From NCBI GenBank assembly GCA_947382625.1, contig CANDAG010000016.1, positions 1-64,000 on the forward strand: a stretch of DNA of 64,000 nt, in the 5' to 3' direction. The notes under the pieces were generated by a model that saw only the letters and a list, made by a program, of their open reading frames with translations, had not been told where the DNA came from and searched no databases. Source of the stretch: an uncultured Lachnospiraceae bacterium. GTDB lineage: Bacteria; Bacillota; Clostridia; Lachnospirales; Lachnospiraceae. Positions 16,264 to 25,103 of this stretch are shown here, piece after piece. Positions within the stretch are counted from its first letter, which is position 1; each line of letters begins with the position of its first letter. Made by a program: the position numbers and the translations under genes.

Positions 16264-18312
16264 ATGGCAATGCGTATGACGGGCATGATGTCCGGAATGG
16301 ATACGGAGAGCATTATCCAGGAGCTTGTGGCAGCCAGACAGAAGAAGGTGGATGTGCAGCGGAAGGCACAGACTAAGCTGGACTGGAAGCAGGAGGCATG
16401 GAAGGAATTAAACACGAAGCTTAAGAGGCTTCAGACCAAATACATCGCAAATATGCGTTTTACGGACGCTTACGTGAAGAAGACCACCAAGGTTTCCAAC
16501 AGCAATGCTGTCAGCGTTATCACCGGTGAGAACGCCATGAACGGCGTGCAGACGATGACCGTAGATCAACTGGCCAAGTCGGGGTATCTGACCGGCGGGG
16601 AGATTACAGGGAAAGATGGACAGGAGGTTACGGCGTTATCTAAGGTTTCCAGTATAAATCCCGATGCAGTAGGCGGTACTTTTACTGTTAAGAACGGAGA
16701 TAACTCTGTAGATATAACTATTAATGAAAACACTACGATATCTGATGTTCTTAATCAGATTAAGAGTGTTGGCCTGAATGCCAATTTTGATGCGAAGCAG
16801 AAGCGGTTTTATATCACTGCGTCCAAGTCCGGAGAGAAGGATGATTTCAGCATCACTGCATCGAATGGTGCCGGAATTAAGGCATTAAATTCATTAGGGC
16901 TTTTGACACAGGATGATGAAGCTTCTGTGAAAGAGTATGAGCTTTATAAGGCATACCTTGTAGACGATCCCGAGGCAACAAAAACGATCAATGCCCGGAT
17001 AGACAAGGAGGTTGCTGCGAAAGAGGCAGCTGACCTGGAGAGGTATAAGTCGTTAAAGGCGTCTCAGGAGGCTGCAAAGGATGCCGTTGATGCGATCAAA
17101 ACAAAGTATCCGGCTCTCGATTCGGATGAGAAGATTGATGCGGCTATCACAAAGTACGACAAGGATTTAGCAGATAAGGAAGCTGAAATCAAGGCGGCCA
17201 GGGAGGCCGGCGCTTCTGAGGACGATATTAAGAAATTAGAGGATGATGCCGTTGCAATCCGCGCCCAGAAGGCAGAAGCACAGACATTAAAGGACTACAA
17301 CGCGAATGAGAAGCAGCTTAAAGAAATACAGAACCATGTGAAGATAGAAGAGGTTGATGGCGTTTATAAAGTGACTGACAATTCCGTATTAAAAGGAGAA
17401 GTGAAAGCTGTGCATAAAGCTAAGGCGGCAGCTGCGCAGGATGCAATGGATGCCTTGGCGAGCGGTACCGCCAAAAAAGTCTCCGGTCAGGATGCACAGA
17501 TCACCCTAAACGGCGCCGTATATACCAACAACAACAACACCTTCGAGATCAACGGTCTCACTATTACCGCTTTGACAGAATGCCAGGAGGAGATCACCGT
17601 AACTACCCAGCAGGATACCGATGGGATCTACGACATGGTGAAGAACTTCCTGAAGGAATACAATGAGATCGTCAACGAAATGGATAAGCTCTATAACGCC
17701 GACAGAGCCAAGGGATATGAGCCTTTGACCGATGACGAAAAAGACGCCATGACCGAGAAGGAGATAGAGAAGTGGGAGACCAAGGTTAAGGAATCCCTGC
17801 TCCGTCGGGATGACAATCTTTCTACCGTGAATTCTGCCCTGCAGTCTGTGATGGCTTCCGGCTTTAATGTAAACGGTAAGACCATGTACCTGTATGATTT
17901 TGGTATTGAGACATTAGGCTATTTCGAATCCGCTGACAATGAGAAGCATGCTTACCATATCGCAGGCGATCCGGACGATGAATATACATCAAGCAGTGCG
18001 GATAAACTTAAGAGCATGATATCCAATGACCCGGATACCGTAGTTTCCTTCTTCTCACAGCTCAGCAGGGGCCTTTATGAGAAGATGACGGATCTGTCCA
18101 AGTCTGTGGAGGGATATCGTTCCTTCGGCAACTTCTATGATGACAAGAAGATGAAGTCAGACTATGACAGCTATACAAAGAAGATTGCCGAGATGGAAAC
18201 CAAGCTGAACGAGTACGAGGATAAGTGGTACAAAAAGTTCAGTAAAATGGAAACTGCACTTGCAAAAATGCAGTCTAATATGAGTGCGGTTACCGGTTTA
18301 TTAGGAGGCTGA
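16264..18312 (+). CDS. fliD: Flagellar filament cap protein FliD
   Basis: 682 residues. The N-terminal HAP2 domain starts MTGMMSGMDTESIIQELV and the C-terminal HAP2 domain contains DGIYDMVKNFLKEYNEIV and the conserved end. Between them (about residues 225-390) is an unusually long, charged, alanine/lysine-rich helical stretch, probably coiled coil, not seen in short FliD proteins. FliD caps the growing filament and guides flagellin insertion. TAGGAGG supports ATG 16264. Confidence 0.92.
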   Translation: MAMRMTGMMSGMDTESIIQELVAARQKKVDVQRKAQTKLDWKQEAWKELNTKLKRLQTKYIANMRFTDAYVKKTTKVSNSNAVSVITGENAMNGVQTMTVDQLAKSGYLTGGEITGKDGQEVTALSKVSSINPDAVGGTFTVKNGDNSVDITINENTTISDVLNQIKSVGLNANFDAKQKRFYITASKSGEKDDFSITASNGAGIKALNSLGLLTQDDEASVKEYELYKAYLVDDPEATKTINARIDKEVAAKEAADLERYKSLKASQEAAKDAVDAIKTKYPALDSDEKIDAAITKYDKDLADKEAEIKAAREAGASEDDIKKLEDDAVAIRAQKAEAQTLKDYNANEKQLKEIQNHVKIEEVDGVYKVTDNSVLKGEVKAVHKAKAAAAQDAMDALASGTAKKVSGQDAQITLNGAVYTNNNNTFEINGLTITALTECQEEITVTTQQDTDGIYDMVKNFLKEYNEIVNEMDKLYNADRAKGYEPLTDDEKDAMTEKEIEKWETKVKESLLRRDDNLSTVNSALQSVMASGFNVNGKTMYLYDFGIETLGYFESADNEKHAYHIAGDPDDEYTSSSADKLKSMISNDPDTVVSFFSQLSRGLYEKMTDLSKSVEGYRSFGNFYDDKKMKSDYDSYTKKIAEMETKLNEYEDKWYKKFSKMETALAKMQSNMSAVTGLLGG

Positions 18313-18321
18313 TGATAACAC

Positions 18322-18708
18322 ATGGCGATGCAAAATGCTTATGCGCAGTATAATAACAACAAAATAATGACGGCTTCTCCGGCAGAACTTACACTGATGC
18401 TCTATGAAGGCGCGATCAAATTCTGTAATATAGCGATCGAGGCGATCGGGCGGAAGGATATAGCCAAAGCACACAAGAATATCGTCAAGGTGGAGAATAT
18501 CATAGATTATCTTCGGACCACTTTGGATATGAAGTATCCTGTGGCCCAGGATTTTGAAAGAATGTATGTCTATATCCATAAACGTCTGATAGAGGCCAAT
18601 ACCAAGAAGGACACAGCCATACTGGAAGAGGTGAACGGGCATCTGCGTTCCATCCGCGATACCTGGAAGCAGGTAATGCGCATCAATCGGGAAAGAGGAC
18701 AATTATGA
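18322..18708 (+). CDS. fliS: Flagellin export chaperone FliS
   Basis: 128 residues, typical. Begins with AYAQYNNNKIMTASPAELTL and LYEGAIKFCNIA, the FliS signature. It binds the flagellin C-terminus in the cytoplasm and prevents early polymerisation. It overlaps the next gene by four bases (ATGA), which implies translational coupling. Confidence 0.95.
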   Translation: MAMQNAYAQYNNNKIMTASPAELTLMLYEGAIKFCNIAIEAIGRKDIAKAHKNIVKVENIIDYLRTTLDMKYPVAQDFERMYVYIHKRLIEANTKKDTAILEEVNGHLRSIRDTWKQVMRINRERGQL

Positions 18709-19181
18709 TCAATAATTACCTTGAGATATTGGAGGAAAGCCTGCAGAAAAAGTCGGCGGTGCTTGACGAGATCATGGCGTATAATAACGCCCAGGAAAAC
18801 CTTCTGAAGGAAGATAAGGTCTCCATGGAGGCTTTGGACGCCAATATGGATCAAAAGGACAGACTGATCGGGAAGCTGACAGAGCTGGACGAAGGCTTTG
18901 AGGCCTTATATGAAAGGATTAGGGATCAGCTTTCCGGTAATAAGGATGCCTATAAGCCCCAGATCAGACGGCTACAGGAGCTGATCTCGCAGGTGACGGA
19001 GAAGAGTGTTTCCGTGCAGGCCCAGGAAGCCCGGAATAAAAAGCTGGTGGAGGATTACTTCCTTAAAGAAAGAAATCAGCTCCGGCAGGGAAAGAAGGCC
19101 TCAAAGGCCGCCTATGGATATTATAAGAGCATGAGCAACAGCAATGTAGTGCCATCTCAGTTTATGGACCAGAAAAAATAG
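18705..19181 (+). CDS. fliT: FliT/FlgN-like flagellar chaperone
   Basis: 158 residues, predicted all-helical coiled coil (LEESLQKKSAVLDEI ... VSMEALDANMDQKDRLIGKL). Weak sequence identity is normal for this family. Position right after fliS, the overlap and the size support a FliT-like chaperone for FliD, though FlgN-type annotation is possible. The C-terminal ~40 residues are basic. Confidence 0.7.
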   Translation: MINNYLEILEESLQKKSAVLDEIMAYNNAQENLLKEDKVSMEALDANMDQKDRLIGKLTELDEGFEALYERIRDQLSGNKDAYKPQIRRLQELISQVTEKSVSVQAQEARNKKLVEDYFLKERNQLRQGKKASKAAYGYYKSMSNSNVVPSQFMDQKK

Positions 19182-19205
19182 CAAAAGAATTTTTAAAAAC
19201 AGCTC

Positions 19206-19232
19206 TAAAGTATTTTTTGATTCATCCGATAT
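19206..19232 (+). promoter_or_regulatory. Sigma-D promoter for fliC
   Basis: TAAA (19206-19209), 15 bases, TCCGATAT (19225-19232). Leaves a leader of about 145 bases before fliC. Confidence 0.88.
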
Positions 19233-19343
19233 ATAATGCAAGTAAGGAACAGATTGCTATCCACAATGGTTCCTGAACTTATATCAAAGTGATAGCTCTT
19301 GGAAGAGCGTACGACTTGCAAGAACTATTACCGTCAAAAATGA

Positions 19344-19375
19344 GCCGCAAGGAAGCGGCCTTAAATTCAAGGAGG
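19344..19375 (+). promoter_or_regulatory. CsrA-type hairpin and overlapping SD in the fliC leader
   Basis: GCCGC (19344-19348) and GCGGC (19355-19359) frame a six-base loop AAGGAA, an ideal CsrA target (GGA in a hairpin loop). A second GGA lies in the ribosome site AAGGAGG (19369-19375), about 21 bases downstream, a spacing that one CsrA dimer could bridge. This fits the fliW-csrA pair in the same cluster. Confidence 0.65.
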
Positions 19376-19383
19376 AATATACT

Positions 19384-20235
19384 ATGGTAGTACAACACAA
19401 TCTTACAGCGATGAACTCTAACAGAATGTTAGGACTGACAAGCAAGACACAGGCTAAGTCAACTGAGAAGTTATCTTCCGGTTACAAGGTAAACCGTGCA
19501 GCAGATGATGCAGCAGGGCTTGCTATTTCCGAAAAAATGAGACGTCAGATCAGAGGTCTTACACAGGCTTCCCTGAACGCTCAGGATGGTATTTCTGCAG
19601 TACAGACAGCTGAAGGCGCTCTGAACGAAGTTCATGACATGTTACAGAGAATGAACGAGCTGGCAATCAAGGCTTCCAACGGAACCAACCAGACAGAAGA
19701 CCGTGCATACATCCAGCACGAGATCAACGCTCTGATCGATGAGATTGACCGTGTTCAGAATACCACAACCTTCAACGAGAGAATGCTGTTAAACGGCTCT
19801 TTCAGCAATGTTAATCTGTTTGTCGGCGCTGAGGGAACAAGTGCAAATGGTATCAAGGTTACCATTTCTTCAATGTCTGCTTCTTCTCTGGGCATCAAGA
19901 CACTTAAGAACAGTTCCGTTGCAGTTGGTAGCGGATTTGTAGATGCAACCGGTTCCAAGGCTCAGACTTACATCAGCACAATCAAGACCGCTCTGAGCAG
20001 AGTAAGTTCACAGCGTGCTAAACTGGGTGCTATCCAGAACAGACTTGAGCACACCATCAACAACCTGGACAACGTAGTGGAGAATACCACAGCAGCAGAG
20101 AGCCAGATCCGTGATACAGATATGGCTACTGAAATGGTTAAATACTCCAATAACCAGATCCTTGCTCAGGCAGGTCAGGCTATGTTGGCTCAGGCTAATC
20201 AGGCTAACCAGGGCGTATTGTCCTTACTTGGCTAA
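19384..20235 (+). CDS. fliC: Flagellin
   Basis: 283 residues, a short flagellin: D0/D1 N-terminal domain (VVQHNLTAMNSNRMLG, LSSGYKVNRAADDAAGLAIS), a small central region of ~60 residues, and the C-terminal D1/D0 (RVSSQRAKLGAIQNRLEHT, QANQGVLSLLG). The segment LQRMNELAIKASNGTN keeps the TLR5-recognised pattern, so it is expected to be immunostimulatory. The central region is serine/threonine-rich (ISSMSASSLG, NSSVAVGSG), suitable for O-glycosylation. Sigma-D promoter, CsrA-type leader and a strong terminator make this a separate transcription unit. Genes of sugar transfer start immediately after it. Confidence 0.97.
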   Translation: MVVQHNLTAMNSNRMLGLTSKTQAKSTEKLSSGYKVNRAADDAAGLAISEKMRRQIRGLTQASLNAQDGISAVQTAEGALNEVHDMLQRMNELAIKASNGTNQTEDRAYIQHEINALIDEIDRVQNTTTFNERMLLNGSFSNVNLFVGAEGTSANGIKVTISSMSASSLGIKTLKNSSVAVGSGFVDATGSKAQTYISTIKTALSRVSSQRAKLGAIQNRLEHTINNLDNVVENTTAAESQIRDTDMATEMVKYSNNQILAQAGQAMLAQANQANQGVLSLLG

Positions 20236-20262
20236 TTTTAGAGTAGATAACTACCAAAGGGG

Positions 20263-20295
20263 AAGGGAGTTAACATATGTTAACTCCCTTTTTTT
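20263..20295 (+). terminator. Strong fliC terminator
   Basis: Perfect palindrome AAGGGAGTTAAC / GTTAACTCCCTT around ATAT, followed by seven or more Ts. Confidence 0.9.
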
Positions 20296-20296
20296 G

Positions 20297-20333
20297 ACAT
20301 AAGGATGGCTGGCGAAGCCGGACATCCGTTGTC
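20297..20333 (+). repeat. Dispersed hairpin repeat, copy 2
   Basis: ACATAAGGATG, then GGCTGGC-GAA-GCCGGAC and CATCCGTTGT. Same layout as copy 1 at 13802, with different but still largely pairing stem bases. Confidence 0.65.
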
Positions 20334-20353
20334 TATGATCGAGAGGACAAGAT

Positions 20354-21292
20354 ATGAGATTTGATGATTCCTATTTCGAGGGAGAAACGAGAGAGGATTT
20401 TTATATAAGACCCATGATCAAACGGGCGTGGGCGGCCCAGATGGAAATATTAGAGGAAATTGATAGGATATGTAAGAAATATGATATTACCTATTTTGCA
20501 GAATGGGGAACCCTGTTAGGAGCGGTCCGTCATAAGGGATTTGTTCCCTGGGACGATGACCTTGATATTGGAATGAAACGGGAAGATTACGATAAATTTA
20601 TGTACTATGCACCGGCAGAGTTGTCTGGCGGGATGGAGCTGATCAGTTCCTTTACGGACAGTATGTATCACCAGGTTATGGCAAGGGTGATCAACGGCAA
20701 AAAAATAAACCTCAGGGAGGAGTATCTGAATAAATATCATGGCTGTCCCTATGTGGTAGGCGTGGATATTTTTCCCCAGGATTATGTTCCCAGAAACAAG
20801 GAGGATGAGGCGGCACAGCTGGAACTGTTAAAGGCCGCCAACCTGCTTATGAAATTGTGGGAAATGGAGGGGGCTGATGAAAATATTAAAAAGGAATGCC
20901 TTGAGGAGCTGGAGGAGATGACAGGGGTTACCTTGGATCCGGACAAACCCATCGAGCAGCAGCTGTGCCAGCTTTCAGATCGGATCTGCGCTATGTATAC
21001 CGGAGAGGAATCAGATGAAATCTCCCAGCTGTGTATGTTGGCAACTGACGAAAATTACCGCCTGCCCAAAGAATGCTATGAGACAGTGATAGAAATGCCT
21101 TTTGAAAGTATTATGATGCCGGTTCCTGTTGGCTATGAGCAGGTATTAAAGCTTCGCTACGGAGATGATTATATGACGCCTGTGAAGCAGTGGGGAACCC
21201 ATGATTATCCCTTTTTTAAGCCTCAGGAGGAAATGCTGAGGGAGCTCTGCAAAAATATGAATAAGGAGATGCCGCAGTGCTTTGCGGAATAA
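20354..21292 (+). CDS. LicD family phosphotransferase
   Basis: 312 residues, cytoplasmic. LicD signature near residues 48-76: AEWGTLLGAVRHKGFVPWDD then DLDIGMKREDYDKF. LicD proteins transfer phosphocholine or other phospho-alcohol groups from CDP-activated donors to glycans; the fukutin relatives use CDP-ribitol or CDP-glycerol. Lies 119 bases after fliC, followed at 3 bases by a paralogue that carries the same domain. Given TagD-type enzymes nearby and no choline kinase/licC genes in view, a phosphoglycerol-type substituent is more likely than phosphocholine (inference). Confidence 0.85.
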   Translation: MRFDDSYFEGETREDFYIRPMIKRAWAAQMEILEEIDRICKKYDITYFAEWGTLLGAVRHKGFVPWDDDLDIGMKREDYDKFMYYAPAELSGGMELISSFTDSMYHQVMARVINGKKINLREEYLNKYHGCPYVVGVDIFPQDYVPRNKEDEAAQLELLKAANLLMKLWEMEGADENIKKECLEELEEMTGVTLDPDKPIEQQLCQLSDRICAMYTGEESDEISQLCMLATDENYRLPKECYETVIEMPFESIMMPVPVGYEQVLKLRYGDDYMTPVKQWGTHDYPFFKPQEEMLRELCKNMNKEMPQCFAE

Positions 21293-21295
21293 GAG

Positions 21296-23314
21296 ATGAA
21301 ATTTGAGGATGCGTATTTTGACGGTGAGATCAGGGATGGCTTTTATATCTACCCGATCATGAAACAGGCTTGGGCGGTACAGCTGAAGATTTTGGAGGAG
21401 ATTGCGGTTGTTTGCCGGAGGCATAATATCAAATACTTTGCAGAATGGGGAACCCTGCTTGGCGCCGTGCGGCATCAGGGGTTCATTCCGTGGGATGATG
21501 ATCTGGATGTTGCCATGCTAAGGGATGATTTTCAAAGATTCCTTCATTATGCACGGAAGGAACTGCCAGAAGAGTATCATCTGTTCGATATAAGCAGCGA
21601 TCGATTCGACCAGCTGATGGCCCGGGTCATGAATTCCGACAAGCTTGTGCTGGATGAGGAAATGCTGGAGAAATTTTACGGATTTCCCTATGCGGCCGGC
21701 GTGGATATCTTCGTTTTGGATTACCTTCCTCAGGACAAGGAGGAAGAGGATACCTTTATGGAGATTTTGACCATGACCAACTATCTGGGAAATCACTGGG
21801 ATTCGGAGGAAATCTCAGAGGAGGAGAAATGGAACAGGGTCAGGGAGATAGAGGAATTGACCAATTATCAGTTTGATCCTGAGCTGCCCATGAACAAGCA
21901 GCTGTTGGAGCTGTCCAATAAGGTATCCGCCATGTACTGGGATGCAGGAGGAGATGAGGTGAGCTTTCCTTGCCTTATGCAAGAAAACCGGGATTATCGG
22001 CTTCCTCTTTCCTGCTACGAAACTACCATCGAGATGCCCTTTGAAACTACAACGATTCCTGTGCCGGTAGGCTATGATGCGGTGCTGCGTATGCGGTATG
22101 GGGATCAATATATGACGCCGGTGAAAAGCTGGGGCACTCATGATTATCCCTTTTTTAAGTCCCAGATCGAAAAGCTGAGAAACCTTTATGAGGAAAACGG
22201 CCTGGAATTGCCCAAGTGCTTTGATATGGACGATCTCAGATGTATTCTGCTCACAGCCGTGCAGTATCATAAAAAGCTGCAGATCGATCGTGTGGGAGAA
22301 GCGGGATTTTCTTATCTGGAGGTATGCTATTCGGACATCAGGGATATGGAACCGGAAGAGCCCGGTATGCGTGTCAGTGGAATGGTGATCAGGGCAGAGG
22401 AGCTGCTGAGTGAGAAGCCTGCAGAGATCCTGCAGTTTATACAGGACAGAGGAGCGGGATATCTGGTGCTTGATACTAGAAATTTTGCAGAGCCGGACCG
22501 GCTGGATCTGTGGATGGAACAGAACTGTGAACTGCTGAAGGAGAAGCCTTTCCCTGTTTATCTTGAAAACGGCTATTGCCTCACAGAGGAGGGCGCCTAT
22601 CAGTGCAGCCCCTATTCGGAATTGTCCTTCCTGAAAGCGTCTGTGGAGAAATATGACCGGCTCTGCGGAGAAGACAAATTCGGCTTATGCCTGAACGTGG
22701 GGTACGCCAATGTGACGGGACGGAATATCCGTACCTTTGTGGAAGAAACCGTGGGGATGCTGAGACTGGTCCACGTGAATGACAACGACGGTTTCCATGA
22801 CGATCATCAGATGCCCCTGACCTTTACCACAGGCCGGGGAACAAGGAGTACCGATATTTTCAGGCTGATCGGGGCCCTGCAGAGAAATAATTTCCGGGGA
22901 TGGATCGTTTTTGATACCGGAGGGCTTTTTGAACGGTGTCCCCAGACCCTGCAGGGAAGCTTTCTGCGCCTGATGCACAGATTGTTTGAGGAGTGGGAGG
23001 AGCAGATGCTTCTGGAAAAGAAGCTGGATCTGCCCCGAAAGCATCTGATCTTGTTTGGCACAGGCAGGATGGCCTACAATTATATGTGCGAGTGGGCCGG
23101 AAAATATCCGCCATCCTTTATGGTGGACAATGATCCGGAGAAGTGGGGACAGGAATTTTATGGCGTTCCGATCAAGAAGCCGGAGGCTATTCTGGAGATC
23201 CCGGAGGATCAGAGAAATGTTTTTATCTGCAACCAGTATTATGAAGCGGTAGGCAGGCAGCTGACACAGATGGGAGTTGCCTGGCAGCGCTATGACGATA
23301 ATTACTACATGTAA
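21296..23314 (+). CDS. LicD / TIM-barrel isomerase-like / Rossmann module triple fusion
   Basis: 672 residues in three parts. Residues 1-300 are a LicD domain paralogous to the preceding gene (AEWGTLLGAVRHQGFIPWDD near 48). Residues about 305-575 resemble a xylose-isomerase-like TIM barrel (LCLNVGYANVTG and VHVNDNDGFHDD correspond to GFCFDTGHAN and HIHDNDG of the stand-alone paralogues), but the usual metal-ligand pattern is altered (LNVGYAN instead of DTGH), so catalysis there is doubtful. Residues 583-672 are the recurring module (LILFGTGRMAYNYM ... MVDNDPEKWGQ). The fusion links a phospho-transferase to a sugar isomerase-like fold and the shared module. Start lies 3 bases after the previous stop. 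Confidence 0.75.
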   Translation: MKFEDAYFDGEIRDGFYIYPIMKQAWAVQLKILEEIAVVCRRHNIKYFAEWGTLLGAVRHQGFIPWDDDLDVAMLRDDFQRFLHYARKELPEEYHLFDISSDRFDQLMARVMNSDKLVLDEEMLEKFYGFPYAAGVDIFVLDYLPQDKEEEDTFMEILTMTNYLGNHWDSEEISEEEKWNRVREIEELTNYQFDPELPMNKQLLELSNKVSAMYWDAGGDEVSFPCLMQENRDYRLPLSCYETTIEMPFETTTIPVPVGYDAVLRMRYGDQYMTPVKSWGTHDYPFFKSQIEKLRNLYEENGLELPKCFDMDDLRCILLTAVQYHKKLQIDRVGEAGFSYLEVCYSDIRDMEPEEPGMRVSGMVIRAEELLSEKPAEILQFIQDRGAGYLVLDTRNFAEPDRLDLWMEQNCELLKEKPFPVYLENGYCLTEEGAYQCSPYSELSFLKASVEKYDRLCGEDKFGLCLNVGYANVTGRNIRTFVEETVGMLRLVHVNDNDGFHDDHQMPLTFTTGRGTRSTDIFRLIGALQRNNFRGWIVFDTGGLFERCPQTLQGSFLRLMHRLFEEWEEQMLLEKKLDLPRKHLILFGTGRMAYNYMCEWAGKYPPSFMVDNDPEKWGQEFYGVPIKKPEAILEIPEDQRNVFICNQYYEAVGRQLTQMGVAWQRYDDNYYM

Positions 23315-23327
23315 AAGGAGCTGACAT

Positions 23328-24263
23328 ATGCTTAAGATTGGAGTTCAGACGAAGGGAATTATTTCCGAAGAGGATGGCGGCCCCTGGGAGGGCTTTAAAA
23401 AGATCCATGATGCGGGATTCGACAGAGTGGATTTTAATCTGGATGCTTTTTTGCTGAACAGTGACATTTATGCAGGAAGGATCAACTCCTTTTTTGACAG
23501 GGATCTTTGGGAGGTGGCGGATCATTTCGAAGAATACAAGAAGGCCATGGATTATTACAATATCAAGCCTTCTCAGATGCACGCTCCCTACCCGGTGAGA
23601 GTACAGGCTAAGCCGGAGATTACCTATTACATGCAGACCCAGGTGGTTCCCAAAAGCATTGTGGTGGCGGAGACCCTGAAGGTGCCATGGACGGTGATCC
23701 ATCCTTTTAAGCTGCAGTACACTCACGGCAGGGAGCATGAGAGAAAAGAAAATGTGGAGTACTTCCGGATGCTGATACCTCTGTTAAAAAGGTGCGGGGT
23801 AAAGGTCTGCTTTGAGAATCTTTATGAGGGCGTAGGAAACCGTATTGTGGAAGGGGTATGCGCCGATCCTGAGGACGCTGTCTGGTATGTGGATACCTTA
23901 AATGACGAGGCCGGGGAGGAATTATTCGGTATGTGTCTGGATACCGGACATCTCCAGCTGGTAAAGAGAGACTGCTATGATTTCATTACCCGCCTGGGAT
24001 CCAGGATCAAGGCGGTGCATCTCCATGAAAATGATGGCATTGGAGACCTTCATGAGATGCCCTATACCTTTGGCACGGATAAGGAGAGGAGCCAGAACTG
24101 GGAGGCAATCTTCCAGGGGCTTCGGGACATTGATTTTCAGGGAACCTTAAGTTTTGAAACCTTTCCCTGCATGAATGCCTTCCCCTATGGGATGAAGGAG
24201 GATGTACTACGGACGATTCATGATATGGGCCAGTATTTTGCAGAAAGGATCGAAGGAAAATAA
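23328..24263 (+). CDS. Sugar phosphate isomerase/epimerase-like TIM barrel
   Basis: 311 residues of the AP-endonuclease-2/xylose-isomerase-like superfamily. Typical acidic/histidine ligands: QMHAPYPV, CFENLYEG, CLDTGHLQL and HLHENDG. A divalent-metal sugar isomerase or epimerase is likely; the substrate is unknown. Ribosome site AAGGAG precedes ATG 23328. Very similar to the gene at 58183 (same length and same motif order), showing duplication of this step at both ends of the island. Confidence 0.8.
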   Translation: MLKIGVQTKGIISEEDGGPWEGFKKIHDAGFDRVDFNLDAFLLNSDIYAGRINSFFDRDLWEVADHFEEYKKAMDYYNIKPSQMHAPYPVRVQAKPEITYYMQTQVVPKSIVVAETLKVPWTVIHPFKLQYTHGREHERKENVEYFRMLIPLLKRCGVKVCFENLYEGVGNRIVEGVCADPEDAVWYVDTLNDEAGEELFGMCLDTGHLQLVKRDCYDFITRLGSRIKAVHLHENDGIGDLHEMPYTFGTDKERSQNWEAIFQGLRDIDFQGTLSFETFPCMNAFPYGMKEDVLRTIHDMGQYFAERIEGK

Positions 24264-24266
24264 ACG

Positions 24267-25028
24267 ATGTACAGAACTAAAATTTACGGCCACCGGGGAG
24301 CCAGCGAATATGCACCGGAAAATACCATGGAAGCCTTTCAGATGGCCTATGAGATGGGAGCTGACGGAATCGAGCTGGATGTGCAGCTGACCCTGGACGG
24401 TCATCTGGTGGTGATCCATGACGAGACTGTGGATCGGGTATCCGATGGAAGAGGTTTTGTGAAGGATATGACCTTAGGGGAGCTTAAGTCCCTTCATTTT
24501 AACCGGCTCCATCCGGAATATAAGGAGGCCAGGATCCCGCTTCTGGAGGAGGTGCTGGATCATTTTGCCCGGAAGGATTTTCTCATCAATATTGAATTAA
24601 AAAACAGCGTATTTCCCAATGATGGCATGGAGGCGTTAGCGCTGATGCTGGTGAAGAAATACGGAATGCTGGAGAGGATCATTTTTTCCTCCTTCAATCA
24701 TTTTTCCATGAGAAAGGTGGCGGCGTTAGAGCCGACGGCGAAGACCGCTTTCCTTACATCGGAAATACAGGCGGATGTGAGGCAGTATCTGAAGGCGAAT
24801 CAGACAAGCATCTATCATCCCGGTGTCTGGCTTCTGGACCGGCAGGATCTGCTGACCGGTATGGCACAGGAGAAGGATGTGATCACAGATCTGCAGGAGA
24901 GCGGGATCAGCATCAATACCTGGACCGTGAATTCCGGAAGCCAGATGCGCAGCCTGTGCAACCGGGGCGTGGACGGCATCATAACCAATAAGCCGGATCT
25001 GGGCAGTGAGATACGGGATGATGACTAG
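24267..25028 (+). CDS. Glycerophosphodiester phosphodiesterase
   Basis: 253 residues, cytoplasmic (no signal peptide). GDPD catalytic pattern complete: HRGASEYAPENT at the start, ELDV near residue 38 and HDETVDR near 51, with a later IELK. It hydrolyses glycerophosphodiesters to sn-glycerol-3-phosphate and an alcohol. In front of a TagD-type cytidylyltransferase this suggests local supply of glycerol-3-phosphate for CDP-glycerol (inference). Starts 3 bases after the preceding stop. Confidence 0.9.
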   Translation: MYRTKIYGHRGASEYAPENTMEAFQMAYEMGADGIELDVQLTLDGHLVVIHDETVDRVSDGRGFVKDMTLGELKSLHFNRLHPEYKEARIPLLEEVLDHFARKDFLINIELKNSVFPNDGMEALALMLVKKYGMLERIIFSSFNHFSMRKVAALEPTAKTAFLTSEIQADVRQYLKANQTSIYHPGVWLLDRQDLLTGMAQEKDVITDLQESGISINTWTVNSGSQMRSLCNRGVDGIITNKPDLGSEIRDDD

Positions 25029-25082
25029 GCAACGATCAACAAGTTGATCTTATGCCGCAACGGTCAGCGAGCTGACCTTATG
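25029..25082 (+). repeat. Tandem pair of hairpin units
   Basis: Two 28-base-spaced units share CAACGRTCARC...TTATGC. Unit 1 has the stem GATCAAC-AA-GTTGATC (25034-25049); unit 2 has GGTCAGC-GA-GCTGACC (25062-25077). Stem bases differ but pair in both, so the structure seems kept. Confidence 0.7.
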
Positions 25083-25103
25083 CTAAATAAAGAGGTGAAA
25101 GAG

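Noticed and set aside
20354-23314. Phosphorylcholine (lic) pathway
   Set aside because: No LicA kinase, LicB transporter or LicC cytidylyltransferase is visible; TagD-type enzymes point to other phospho-alcohols.
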